Assembly: GCA_001931875.2 (NCBI GenBank)
Contig: MSJH02000679.1
Span: 1 to 50,331, forward strand
DNA from: Byssochlamys sp. IMV 00236
Taxonomy: Eukaryota > Ascomycota > Eurotiomycetes > Eurotiales > Thermoascaceae
Direction of reading: 5' to 3'
DNA: 50,331 nucleotides
The notes under the pieces are model-generated. The model was not told the origin of the DNA and made no database searches. It saw only the letters and a list, made by a program, of their open reading frames with translations. Within the stretch, counting starts at the first letter, position 1; each line of letters starts with the position of its first letter. Made by a program: the position numbers and the translations under genes. This document shows positions 33,101 to 43,170 of this stretch, one piece after another.

Positions 33101-34137
33101 AGTGTAGCGCATAGCAGATACCTACCTCCTAAGGTAGGTAGGTAGCTTAGATAGCTTTGAGTTCTCGAGCGCGATTTCTCTTGAATTAAGCATCTTCACT
33201 AGCCTCCGCGAGGTCTTATGGAAAGAGTGCAAAATACTTAACGAGGACTAAATACCATTGTGGCTACCTTAAAGTTCCTGCACAAGTACGGTTTAAGTAG
33301 TGCGCGGCATCAAGATGGAATAATGAGTCTGGCCTTAAGCCGTCGTTGTTATCGCCTGACAGGTGTCAATCCCAATTGACAGAATTTTCCAGCAGCCTAG
33401 CTCCGTCGCTAGTCTATTCCGGTCTTTTCCTGTTCTACGATTGCCACCCAAATCTACTACACTGGAGACTCTGATGTCAAATGTCCTCACAGCTATTCTT
33501 ATTACGAGGTCTCCGCAGCAGTAGTGCTCTCGTGGCTTGGGCATTTGCCTTTGATAGGACACGGGCTTCGTTAGAAGCTCGTTAGAAGCTTTCGGTGGGA
33601 ATACGGCTTCGGCTTTCAACCCATCCCCTAGTCCAATTCTGCAGTGATTTACAGGGGGTTTATCATCAACCTCGGCTGTCAACTTTAATCCGCAAAGGCC
33701 TAATCTGATGCCTCGTCACGAAGCATATCTACTAGGTATGCAAGTAAGAAGCTAGCAAAAGGTTCGTCGGCATGCAATGAATCACAGTCGACAAGGTACA
33801 GCTAATAATAAAGAAATCCAATCATCAGCAGACGTAGGATATGTGCCGCTTCTGTCAGGGATTCGGCCCGATTCTCGTATTGAGAATGAAAGAATGCTGT
33901 TCCATCTCAATATCGTTGTTATTAAAGATTGACGTGAGTGGACCATAGTCAGCCCCGCATGGAATCGGTCTAGAGTAAAAACTAAACAATAATGCTATAC
34001 ACAGAGTACGAAGATCATGGCAATATTAAACCTACTGATAGAGTATATCCGTCTCTTCCGGTGAGATATATAAGTTGCAATGTTCCAGTAGCGCTCTACA
34101 ACTCAAGGGTCTATCGACTCGTTCCACTCCTTTCAGC
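30158..34137. other. Long gene-poor region
   Basis: I find no supported gene in 4 kb. Minus-strand 31415-31155 is open for 86 codons but has no recognised motif. TACGGAGTA occurs at 32422-32430 and 32546-32554. A CTACC/GGTAG-rich palindromic tract (about 33119-33148) holds GGTAGGTAGGTAG. The last 80 bp is the promoter of the GMC gene, with GATATATAAG at 34063-34072. Confidence 0.5.
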
Positions 34138-36093
34138 ATGTTTCGTTCGCTCGTTACTTTCCTTGTCGCCTCGGTAGCTTTCGCAAAAGCTGTCGAGCTC
34201 GATGACTATGAATACGTCGTCGTTGGGTCTGGTGCCGGCGGTGGTCCTCTCGCCGCTCGCCTTGCTATCGCCGGTCACAAGACGTTGCTGATCGAAGCTG
34301 GGGACGACCAAGGGCACAATGTCAACTATAGCGTCCCGGCCTTCTCTGCCAAGGCATCTGAAGATCCTGCTATGTCGTGGAATTTCTTCGTCCATCATTA
34401 TGCAGATGACGAGCGGCAGGCGCTTGATTACAAAACGACCTATGAGACCCCGGATGGCGATGAGTACACAGGTTTGGAACCCCCGGCGAATTCCACATTG
34501 AAGGGAACTCTCTATCCTCGAACACAAGCTCTGGGTGGTTGCACCGCACATAACGCCCTTATAGCTACCTACCCATTTGCTTCCGACTTTGAATATATTG
34601 CTACTCTGACCGGAGATGGCTCCTGGACCCCAGAGAATATGCGCAAATACTTTATAAACGCCGAGTCAAATCACTACCTGTCTGGCGCCATTAGTCCCGG
34701 CCATGGGTATGATGGCTGGCTTGATACTGAAGAGGCTCCGCTAAGCCTGGTATTGGAAGACACGCAGCTACTCAGTATGTTGACTGGCGGTATTTGGGCC
34801 CTGGGGAACTATACTGCATCCGTCTTCAACCTGGCCACCTTGGGTGCTGGAGATGCAAACGCCGATACAACGCTCCGCGATACCACTCCTGGATACTATC
34901 AGATCCCTACCTCGACTAAGGATAGTGTACGCATTGGTTCGCGCGATTTCGTCGTTGATGTTCGTGACGCTAAAAACGAGGACGGTAGCAAGAAATATCC
35001 GCTCGACGTCCGGACAAATTGCTTCGCAACCAAGGTCACCTTTGACAACTCAACGAACCCACCTCGCGCTACAGGAGTTGAGTTCCTTGATGGGGAATAT
35101 CTATTCAAAGCTAGCCCGCGATCCGGACAGACCACGGGCACTCCTGGTAGTGTCAAGGCGACGCGTGAAGTGATCGTGGCAGGGGGTGTTTATAACTCAC
35201 CACTCTTGTTAAAACACAGTGGCATCGGACCCGCAAACGAGCTCAAGAAGTTCGGAATCCCTGTTGTCGTCGACTTGCCTGGAGTGGGTTCAAATCTGCA
35301 GGACCACTACGAGATCGTCGTTCAAGGCCGTGTACCACAAAACTTCACCCTCCTCAACGGCTGCACCTTCAGCAATCCCGATCCATGCCTGACCCGTTGG
35401 GAGAACCCGATCCTTGGTGACCGCGGCACGTATGCTTCGAATGGTTTCGCCGCCACGATGTTCTACAAGAGTTCAGCCACCGCAGATGACAATTGGGACA
35501 TTTTTGCTTTTGGAGGACCAGTCAATTTCCGTGGCTACTTCCCGAACTACAGCATCAACATTACTCAGGATCATGATATCTGGAGTTGGGCTCTGTTGAA
35601 GGCACACCCACGCAACACTGCTGGAAACGTTACCCTGCGTTCGTCTGACCCTCTTGACGTTCCGGATATCGTCTTCAACTATTTCGATACTGGCAGTGGC
35701 GACTACAATGCCGACCTGCAGGCTCTGTACGAGGCTGTTGAACTCGCTCGAGATGCTATTGCTCGCCAGCCGCTTCATGTCGAAGAAATCCTCCCAGGCG
35801 AGAATATCAAGTCAGAGGAGGATATCAAAAACTATGCCAAAAACACCGCTTGGGGTCACCACGCCTCTTGCACCTGTCACATTGGTGCCGACAATGACCC
35901 AATGGCTGTCCTCGACTCGCAGTTTCGCGTTCGCGGAGTCAGTGGTCTGCGTGTTGTCGATGCCTCCGTGTATCCTCGTCTTCCAGGAACCTTCACCGCT
36001 GTCTCGACATACATGGTTGGTGAAAAGGCGGCAGATGTTATCCTGAGCCAGTTCAACGAGACATCTATCGCGCCAAATGGAGTCGACTACTAG
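34138..36093 (+). CDS. Secreted GMC-family FAD oxidoreductase
   Basis: This is an intronless 651-aa protein. The upstream in-frame TTG is not used; ATG 34138 opens a signal peptide (MFRSLVTFLVASVAFAKA), with a TATATAAG box about 70 bp upstream. The FAD dinucleotide motif is VVVGSGAGGGPLAARLA (27-43) and the ribose-binding Glu is in LLIEAGDD. The first GMC signature is YPRTQALGGCTAHNALI. The second is WGHHASCTCHIG (from about residue 572), holding the proton-accepting His. The usual second catalytic His/Asn region reads VYPRLPGTFTAVSTYM, so its catalytic partner differs from glucose oxidase. The family oxidises alcohols or sugars, using O2 or quinones. Several N-glycosylation sequons (NYS, NST, NFT, NIT) fit secretion. 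Substrate is unknown. Confidence 0.9.
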   Translation: MFRSLVTFLVASVAFAKAVELDDYEYVVVGSGAGGGPLAARLAIAGHKTLLIEAGDDQGHNVNYSVPAFSAKASEDPAMSWNFFVHHYADDERQALDYKTTYETPDGDEYTGLEPPANSTLKGTLYPRTQALGGCTAHNALIATYPFASDFEYIATLTGDGSWTPENMRKYFINAESNHYLSGAISPGHGYDGWLDTEEAPLSLVLEDTQLLSMLTGGIWALGNYTASVFNLATLGAGDANADTTLRDTTPGYYQIPTSTKDSVRIGSRDFVVDVRDAKNEDGSKKYPLDVRTNCFATKVTFDNSTNPPRATGVEFLDGEYLFKASPRSGQTTGTPGSVKATREVIVAGGVYNSPLLLKHSGIGPANELKKFGIPVVVDLPGVGSNLQDHYEIVVQGRVPQNFTLLNGCTFSNPDPCLTRWENPILGDRGTYASNGFAATMFYKSSATADDNWDIFAFGGPVNFRGYFPNYSINITQDHDIWSWALLKAHPRNTAGNVTLRSSDPLDVPDIVFNYFDTGSGDYNADLQALYEAVELARDAIARQPLHVEEILPGENIKSEEDIKNYAKNTAWGHHASCTCHIGADNDPMAVLDSQFRVRGVSGLRVVDASVYPRLPGTFTAVSTYMVGEKAADVILSQFNETSIAPNGVDY

Positions 36094-36538
36094 ACGCAGA
36101 GAAGCTGCCAATGCTGTCCTGCCGTCAGAAAGAGAGTGTGCAGTGGGCACGATTAATCATAAGGGATTATAACTGAGAGATCCCGAACGGCTACAAACTT
36201 ATAAGTTCTAGCCACGTGGCTAATACAGTTGATTCTAGTTCATTCCGAAGTTTATAAGTAAATACTGCATTCCCTTCCTGATATGGCACAGGCCCTTTGA
36301 GAGTACTTGCTGCCTGTCGGGGATAGCTCGTGACATAGCATATCGTATCTTTCTTTTTCTTCCAATCTCTATTCACGGACCTGTTTATTATATTTGTGAC
36401 ACTCTCAGGAGTAGCTTTCAATTGTAGAAATTGTTTGGGACCGCGTTCAGCCGGCACCCCTCAGCCTTCCCCGACGCTGCAACTACTTGCAGGCTCGGAA
36501 ATAAACCCTAATAACTACTCAACCATGCCTGACTATCT

Positions 36539-36991
36539 TTAACATTTCTCACTATTAGCAGATTGTGTGAGCACCATCATTGTCTTCGGTCGCGTTTCGC
36601 AGCCTTGCATATATGTCTGTTCTAGAACTTGCCTTGATTTATTTCCTCCCCGATCAGGCGACTCCACAGTAAATCTCTCACCCCCCATATTTGGATTGGC
36701 AAGCGAAGATACTAGTTTCCTACTCTCGATCTCCAGCTTGATGCCGCTTTTTTCTGTCCCCTTCACGACCCCTCGTCGAACTAGACCAGATGGACCGAAC
36801 TGCGAGCGCAGAGACATGTTCCGCATTCCCAGCATCAGAAACCAAAGATTGCGGAAGCGATATGGAAGCTCAGCATCTATCTGGGAGAATACAGTCTTAA
36901 TTGCTGAACTACTAGTGTACTTGACGATGTAGAAGGAGAGGACATTAAGCATAACATGTTGTATTCGAAGAGCGGAGCTCAGGAGTCTCAT
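36539..36991 (-). CDS. Hypothetical ORF
   Basis: A 150-codon ORF with a true ATG at 36991. The sequence is protein-like (LPYRFRNLWFLMLGMRN, FGPSGLVRRGVVKG, SLANPNMGGERF) but no family is recognised. It begins just 12 bp from the dispersed repeat copy 2, oriented away from it. It may be a fragment of a multi-exon or decayed gene. Confidence 0.35.
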   Translation of the reverse strand: MRLLSSALRIQHVMLNVLSFYIVKYTSSSAIKTVFSQIDAELPYRFRNLWFLMLGMRNMSLRSQFGPSGLVRRGVVKGTEKSGIKLEIESRKLVSSLANPNMGGERFTVESPDRGGNKSRQVLEQTYMQGCETRPKTMMVLTQSANSEKC

Positions 36992-37002
36992 GGGGAATCA
37001 AG

Positions 37003-37203
37003 CAACCTTAAACATGTCAAGGCAAGCGGTCAATTTATTAAACATGGGACAAAGTTCCCAGAAGAAGTCGTATAAGCCAGTAAAGGATGCAAGCAAGCGC
37101 ATTCAAGACAAATAGGGCGTATTCAAGACCCAGCTCATTCTCCAGCTCCGGCACTGAGTGCTATCCTGCTGTTCTGAGATATCCTCGAGCTCAGCTTCTC
37201 AAG
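37003..37203 (+). repeat. Dispersed repeat, copy 2
   Basis: Same-orientation partner of 20503-20700. Differences are mostly transitions with some transversions and small gaps. See copy 1. Confidence 0.6.
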
Positions 37204-37696
37204 GAGTAGCAGTAGTAAGTGCCGGAGCGCGCACCTGTGGCTAGTATAACCGCACAACTAAAGTTAATGCCTCATACGAGGTGCCGCAATTAATAGCGAG
37301 ATAGACTGTCAATTGATTAAGCACATATTTATGTATTATTACCCTCCAATCCCACAATTGGCAAATTATGCCTGTCAGTTGACTTACCGCCCTATACACC
37401 GCCTTCTGCTAGCAACAATCAGTACTCCACAGCTTTAATCCAACGGACTACTTACCTACACGTAACTAATCAAACTAATACATATGCATGTCCTGCGGGA
37501 TGTAGTATATTGGATTGTTGCATCCCAGAATGTGTCACAAATGTGGCTAGGCTTCTTTTAACAAGAATGGGATTTATCGCTCGCTGCTGGTACAGATAAC
37601 TGCACTCCATAAAGCCGTGACTAGAGACACGGTCCATTGGCAACGACTACTTCTTCTCAGTCTCCATAACCCAGTGCTGTCGACGTGAGCGCCAAG

Positions 37697-40111
37697 ATGC
37701 GTTCTTCGTGCGATGGCTCATTGCCACGACGTTTCGACCCCGATGCTTCGCTGGTGTTAATTGGTATCCGTGGCTGCGGTAAACGTTCTTTGGGTCTTAT
37801 CGCCTGTACTGCATTGCAAAGGCGATTCATTACTGAAGATCATTATTTTCGAGAGGTGACCGGGTACACCCGCCAGGAATTCTTGCAGAAATTCGGTAGT
37901 CTGGAGTTTCAGCGGCGCGATGTGGAGGTGCTGAAGATGATGCTTGATAACCACCGGACTTCGTGCGTTCTGGAGATCGGATTAGGGAGTTTGACTCGAA
38001 CCGTTCAGGACCATCTCCGCATCTATTCATCGACCAACCCTGTGGTCTACCTACTTCGAGACATGGACCGTATTCAGAGCTTCCTCAAGCTAGAAGATCA
38101 GTCTGTACGCATCCTCGGCGATAGTGACTCCTTGCATCGCCGATGCTCCAATTTGGAATTCTACAATGTCGAGGACCAGTCCAGTGGCTCTCGGACGGAG
38201 GAGGAGTCACCCGATCGACGATCTATTCACTACTCCTTCAAATTGAAAGACGCCCAGGAGGAGTTCACCCGGTTTGTCCGTTTCATCACCGGGGCTCCGT
38301 CTCACTATTCCGGTTACGACTCCCCGTTCGCGCTCCTGGAGACCCCTCCAGAACTAAGATCGTACACACACGCGATTTTTATTCGTTTCTCTGATCTTCT
38401 GGATGGCGCTGTTGACCTGGCACATCTAGAATCTGGCGGCGATGCCGTGGAGCTCTGTGTAGACCGCTGGGACCGTCACCTAGTTGCGACAATAAGCAAA
38501 CAGATCTCGCTACTCCGCAGGGCCACTAAACTTCCTATGATCTATTCCGTAGATACGGTGGCGCTGCTAGCCAATCACGGGAACTCATCCGTCTTTCCTA
38601 CGGAGGATATCTATTTTGATGCCTTGGAGCATGGATTGCGGCTAGGGGTCGAATATCTGGCTGTGGATCTGAGCCAAGATCCAACCCGGGTGAGTCAGAT
38701 CATTAGCAACAAGGGTAGAACAAAGATCATCGGACATTACTTGTTTGAAGCATCTTCAGCTATCTCATGGGAGCACGAGGGATGTCTAGCTCTCTTCCTC
38801 GAGGCGGAACGTCTAGGCTGCCAGATCGTTCGCATCCTCCGTGTAGCCACCGAGCGAGAGGAGAACGAGGCTGTCCGACGTTTCATAGACAGGGTTAAAG
38901 CCCTACAAGGCCCTCACGCCCATCTCATTGCGTACAACGTGGGTGCCATTGGACGAACAACTCAGGTGTTTAACAGGGTCCTGACCTCAGTGACGCACCC
39001 GGCTATCCTGCGCCAGGGAGACCACACGCGGGATCCCCAGATAACCTCGAGAGATGCCGTTCATGCTCTGTTCGAGTCCTACGTTTTGGACCCGCTCCAG
39101 TTCTACATCATCGGTGCTAGCGTTGCGTACAGTCTGTCGCCTGCGATGCATAATGCCGCCTTCCGACACTGCGGCATGGGCCATACTTATCAGATCCCCC
39201 AGTCAGCGTCCTTGATAGAACTGCATCGCCTGGGCCGAGACCCGAACTTTGGCGGTACGAGTATCGTTCAGCCATGGCGCGTGGAGATAACGCAAAGGGT
39301 AGCAGCCAAAAGTCGGCATGCTGAAGCGATTGGCGCCGTCAATACCCTCTTGCCTCTCCGCGCGGCACCAGATGGCACTATGTTGCCGCTCCCAGAGCAG
39401 GCGCAGCGGCGCAATCAGGCAGGGCAGGTGGCGGCCTGGTACGGAGAGAATACGGACTGGATAGGCGTGTTAGTCTGCATCCGCCGTCATCTGTCTCCAC
39501 GGAACGCAATCAGCCCCGTGAAGTCGACAGCACTCGTGATCGGAGCGGGTGGTATGGCCCGGGCAGTAATCTACGCGATGCTGCAGCTTGGTTGCCGCAA
39601 GATCTTCCTTTACAACCGGACGCTGGAGCGCGCAGAGAGTGTGGCACGGCATTTCAACTCCTGGATCGGTGGCCGAGCAGAATCGCACGAGGTGGTGCGG
39701 GTGTTACGGTCTGCGCCGGAGCACTGGCCAGCGGACTCATACCCGCCATGCATCATTGCTTCATGTGTACCGGCTGATACTGTTGGCGATGAGCCTCCCG
39801 CCAAGTTTGAAGTTCCTCTGCAGTGGTTAGGGAATCCGACAGGAGGAGTTATACTCGAGTTGGCCTATAAACCTCTCGATACACCATTACTCCGGCAGAT
39901 GCGACGGTTCCGCCGTGAGACCGGGCGTCACTGGGTGCTCGTCGATGGATTGGAGATCGTGGCAGAGCAGGCTATGGCGCAATTTGAGCTCCTGACGGGT
40001 CGTAAGGCCCCTCGTCGGTTGATGCAGCAGGAAGTGCTGCGCAACTATGCCGGGGAGCAAGGAGCGTTTGACGAGAAGACGATCCAAGCTCGAATGGAAG
40101 GCGTTCACTAG
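37697..40111 (+). CDS. QutR-like quinate repressor homologue (AROM-derived)
   Basis: This is an intronless 804-aa protein; the first ATG is 37697 (a GTG four codons earlier is ignored). Three domains follow the order of the last part of the AROM protein. First is shikimate-kinase-like (about 17-190) with Walker-A-like GIRGCGKRS, where Arg replaces Ser/Thr after Lys. Second is type I dehydroquinase-like (about 222-455). Its RTKIIGHYLFEAS lacks the usual SYHDF His, and VRILRVA has Arg where the Schiff-base Lys is expected. Third is shikimate-dehydrogenase-like (about 467-790) with AYSLSPAMHN and ENTDW kept, but SIVQPWR lacking the catalytic Lys. This matches QutR/Qa-1S, the quinate-pathway repressor that binds the activator QutA. 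It is shorter than A. nidulans QutR. No other quinate genes are in the window. Confidence 0.9.
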   Translation: MRSSCDGSLPRRFDPDASLVLIGIRGCGKRSLGLIACTALQRRFITEDHYFREVTGYTRQEFLQKFGSLEFQRRDVEVLKMMLDNHRTSCVLEIGLGSLTRTVQDHLRIYSSTNPVVYLLRDMDRIQSFLKLEDQSVRILGDSDSLHRRCSNLEFYNVEDQSSGSRTEEESPDRRSIHYSFKLKDAQEEFTRFVRFITGAPSHYSGYDSPFALLETPPELRSYTHAIFIRFSDLLDGAVDLAHLESGGDAVELCVDRWDRHLVATISKQISLLRRATKLPMIYSVDTVALLANHGNSSVFPTEDIYFDALEHGLRLGVEYLAVDLSQDPTRVSQIISNKGRTKIIGHYLFEASSAISWEHEGCLALFLEAERLGCQIVRILRVATEREENEAVRRFIDRVKALQGPHAHLIAYNVGAIGRTTQVFNRVLTSVTHPAILRQGDHTRDPQITSRDAVHALFESYVLDPLQFYIIGASVAYSLSPAMHNAAFRHCGMGHTYQIPQSASLIELHRLGRDPNFGGTSIVQPWRVEITQRVAAKSRHAEAIGAVNTLLPLRAAPDGTMLPLPEQAQRRNQAGQVAAWYGENTDWIGVLVCIRRHLSPRNAISPVKSTALVIGAGGMARAVIYAMLQLGCRKIFLYNRTLERAESVARHFNSWIGGRAESHEVVRVLRSAPEHWPADSYPPCIIASCVPADTVGDEPPAKFEVPLQWLGNPTGGVILELAYKPLDTPLLRQMRRFRRETGRHWVLVDGLEIVAEQAMAQFELLTGRKAPRRLMQQEVLRNYAGEQGAFDEKTIQARMEGVH

Positions 40112-40764
40112 AGGATTATAGGGATCATTGATTCCAATTACTTTTATTTCCGGAGGCTAATGTCGTATCTGGATATCATGTATATACCCATTTTGTTAGT
40201 TTCAACCCTGTTGTTACGCCTTCGAGGTAAGAGACTTGTCGGCGTGATGCCGTCCTTTACGTAAATATGTGTATTCGCGCACACACATGTCAGGGCCAAA
40301 GCTAAATCTGCTGGCAGTGGTAGGAGTAGTAGCTTCTTTAGTCTACTGACCCTGCTACGCAGGGTGTCCCCTAAACGTTTCCGGGCACACTGTCGGTGCC
40401 TATATACAACCTAATCCGTCTCTCTGAATATGTTGTCTTATAGCTGCCAGTTACGAGAGTTACAGCAGTAAGTGTAAACATCGTGCTATGTTAAGCCCTA
40501 GTTCGGTCAAGACTAGCTGTGCACTCGAACAAGGTAATTGGGATAAAAGCAGACTAAAGCATCTGAGGCGATTACAAAGGGATATATATTCTCTAACGGA
40601 CTGTTCGAGTGGAGGCGCGGCAAGAAATGAGACGAGATGGAAAAAAACACGTTGAGGATGAGCTCGCTCTCATGCCAACATCTCGGTCTTTTTCTACTCA
40701 TGTAGATATCTGCACTGACAGTAGTGCGTATAAATCAATCAATCCGTGTACAGCTTTCCGAAGC
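40112..40764. other. Convergent 3' intergenic region
   Basis: This lies between the stop codons of the QutR-like gene (plus) and the methyltransferase gene (minus). I see no gene. Confidence 0.5.
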
Positions 40765-42121
40765 CTAGACCTTTCTCATCTCAATAAGACCCTCACCAGC
40801 AGGCGGATATGCCTCGAATGTTACTTTTAGCCCACAAAGACCTGCCATCTGTTTCCACTCTCTGCTACTCCTTAGACGCCCACCATAAAGCGAGATCATA
40901 GTGGCATGCATCTTGCCGTAGTTGACGTTCTTGCTGAACTCATGAATAAGCAAGCGGGAGTAAGGAGCCATGGCCTTTGAGATCTTCTGGAGTAGATCCA
41001 GGGCATCCAGGTCAGGTAGGTTATGGAAAATATGAGTGGTAGAGTAGTTCAGCGCTCCCTGTACTGGCTGTGGGCTGCCAGGTTCCTTGAAGTTCCACTC
41101 CATCATTGTGACTTGGGGGACACTGCCGAGGGCGGCATTGAACTCCTGCAGCACGAGGTTTTCTGGTTGAAGGTATGGATACGCTTCTTTGAGCTCCAGT
41201 AGCATCTCTCCACGTCCGCCCCCGATGTCAACCATCACGACTGCACTTTCAGTCCCGGAAACAGCAGCATCGAGATCATACCCAAAGCTCTTGACCCTTT
41301 CGGGCATCTTACCAAACTTACCAAACTTTCCTTGCATGAAAGTATTAAAGCTATCCATACGACCCTGTATCTCCATGATTGAGTATGTATGTTCTCTGGC
41401 CAGTCTCTCATCGCCCATGAGTCGGTAAGCATACTGTGTGGGCGTGTCGCAGTCTTTGAAGGGATATTGGAAGTTGGTGTCGACCAACTTGCGCATTAAA
41501 AATGCGCCAGCGAGTAGTGGCTCCGTAGTGCTGCAAAGAGGAAATCAGCCATCCGCAAAAGACAAGCCAAAACCCAGAAAGCTTCCGGTTACTGACAAGT
41601 GGAGAGCACCATGCTGTGCCGAGGGCATTGCTACCATGTGCCTGGTAATGGCGTTGGCGCTATACATAGAAAGGTCTGTGTCGATCAGGTCGACTAAATT
41701 CAGTCCCGCCATGACGAAGAGCATATCCTCTGGCTCCGGTCAGTATACGGATGTACATTCACTGCCAGAAATGATATCTTACGCATTAAACGTAGACCTG
41801 AACCAGGTTAACCAACTATACAGTCAACTAGGCATCACGAATACATACATAATGGTGAGCTTCTCTTCTGCTCTTCCGTCCGTGCCTCGTCGCAGGCTTT
41901 CAGGATCTCCTCCGCCGTCGCGGGTCTACCAATTCGGACCAGGGCACCGAAGAGATCGAAATGGATGGCTACGGGTACGAAGCCCAGTGCAGCCGCCTAT
42001 TACCCAACGTTGACATCAGTCTGAGAAAGATTAACCATAATAGCAGCAGAGGGCAACTCACTGAGGTGATAGTGGTCGCTAGGGCTGCTCCAGGTGGAGG
42101 TGTCGTGTGAACTTGCTTCAT
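40765..42121 (-). CDS. SAM-dependent O-methyltransferase (COMT-like), possibly disrupted
   Basis: Four exons are deduced: 42121-42062, 41996-41849, 41729-41597 and 41530-40765 (about 368 codons). Exon 2 encodes a winged-helix region (FVPVAIHFDLFGALVRIGRPATAEEIL). Exon 3 gives PEDMLFVMAGLNLVDL and ANAITRHM. Exon 4 holds the class I methyltransferase fold: SAM motif VVMVDIGGGRGEMLLEL, then QEFN, then THIFHNLPD with the catalytic-type His. Family members methylate phenolic hydroxyls in secondary metabolism. Joining exon 2 (ending T after the ATTAT|GTATGT donor) to the CCAG acceptor creates T-AG, a stop. No other splice pair kept the frame with a normal intron. Either I missed a junction or the gene is broken. 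The C-terminal frame is intact from 41530. Confidence 0.75.
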
Positions 42122-42440
42122 CTTGTGTGAAGGACTACTGAGTCAGACAGGAAAGCTAACAATTGTCTCAGAGACTACAAAGGTTTCACAATTTTCCCAG
42201 AGGAATGGAGATGCCATATGGCAGTCCAGTCCACTTTTATAATGGTCTCTGTCTCCATCTTTAATATCAGCCCGATTCCGCGGCATAATGCAAGGGGTGA
42301 TTATCCCTTTCCAGACATGTCGACATATCCATCTAGCGGCTACTTAGCGGGCGGTGTAGATTACAGTGATAGTTGCCCGAACCAGCCTCTCGCAATTCGG
42401 AGTTTCTGTCGGCCCGAGTCTTGCGCTATGCTGCCTAGAT
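42122..42440. other. Upstream of methyltransferase, up to the AT-rich boundary
   Basis: Normal-composition DNA of about 320 bp that should hold the methyltransferase promoter. At about 42440 composition changes abruptly to very AT-rich DNA. Confidence 0.5.
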
Positions 42441-42873
42441 AAGGAGAATACTACTTTCTACTCTTAATAATTATTAGTGCTATAGGCCCGTTAGTGCCTA
42501 GGCGGTAAGAAGATTATATTACCGCTTTCTCTTTTAAGAGAAATATAATTAAATCTGCTAGACTTTAGTAGAGCTTATTAGCTAAGCTTATATTATTAAC
42601 TTAAGCTTTATTTCTTCTATTACTAAGTTAAACTAACTTAAATATTAATTTAATTATCTTATTATTTTATTATCTTATTATTCTATTATTTTATTATTCT
42701 ATTACTATTTAATATAGATTTAATTCTTACTTCTATTTTTACTTTTACTTTTACTTCTTTTATTATAATTTACTTTTACTCTTATTTCTCTTATTATTCT
42801 TATTTCTCTTTAATATTAAAGTCTATTTAAATATTTATAGTATTAAAATTATTTAATCTTAATAAATTATATT

Positions 42874-43170
42874 TCTTATAGTTGAAGAGAATAGGTAAAA
42901 TAACAGTATTTAATTCCTTAGACTAATATACTAGCTCTATAGGATAATACTTAGGAGAAGGAATATTAGCTTATATAGTAGATATAAGGTATCTTCTATA
43001 TATATATAATAGGGCTTATAGAATAAAAATAAAGATTTAAGAATAAATTTCCCCGAGCCTTTAATTTTACTAAAATAAAATTGCTTAAACTCTCTTATAG
43101 GGTAATTAAAGACTCTCTTATAAGGTAGTTAAAACTCCCTTCTATTAGTCTTAACTACTATTTTATAATA
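42874..43170 (-). repeat. LTR-like repeat, left copy (inverted)
   Basis: The reverse complement aligns with 49405-49692. Shared landmarks include ATAGGGCTTATAGAATAAAA versus ATAGGGCTCGCAGAATAAGA (reverse-complemented right copy). Most differences are C/T or G/A, with one extra segment of about 20 nt here. It lies just past the RNase H end of the minus-strand copia pol remnant, where a 3' LTR should be. Confidence 0.7.

Larger units (their letters stand above)
36094..37696. other. Intergenic region between GMC and QutR-like genes
   Basis: This contains a weak minus-strand ORF (36991-36539), copy 2 of the dispersed repeat (37003-37203) and the promoter of the QutR-like gene. An AGCCACGTGGCT palindrome (CACGTG core) lies at about 36210-36221. 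I see no other gene. Confidence 0.5.

Noticed and set aside
41817..41848. A roughly 32-nt intron plus micro-exon to rescue the O-methyltransferase frame
   Set aside because: The intron is too short and the micro-exon (LVNLVQ) does not fit the family.
34138..42121. A secondary-metabolite cluster of GMC oxidase, QutR-like protein and O-methyltransferase
   Set aside because: No PKS, NRPS, terpene cyclase, transporter or cluster-specific regulator is visible, so the evidence is too thin.
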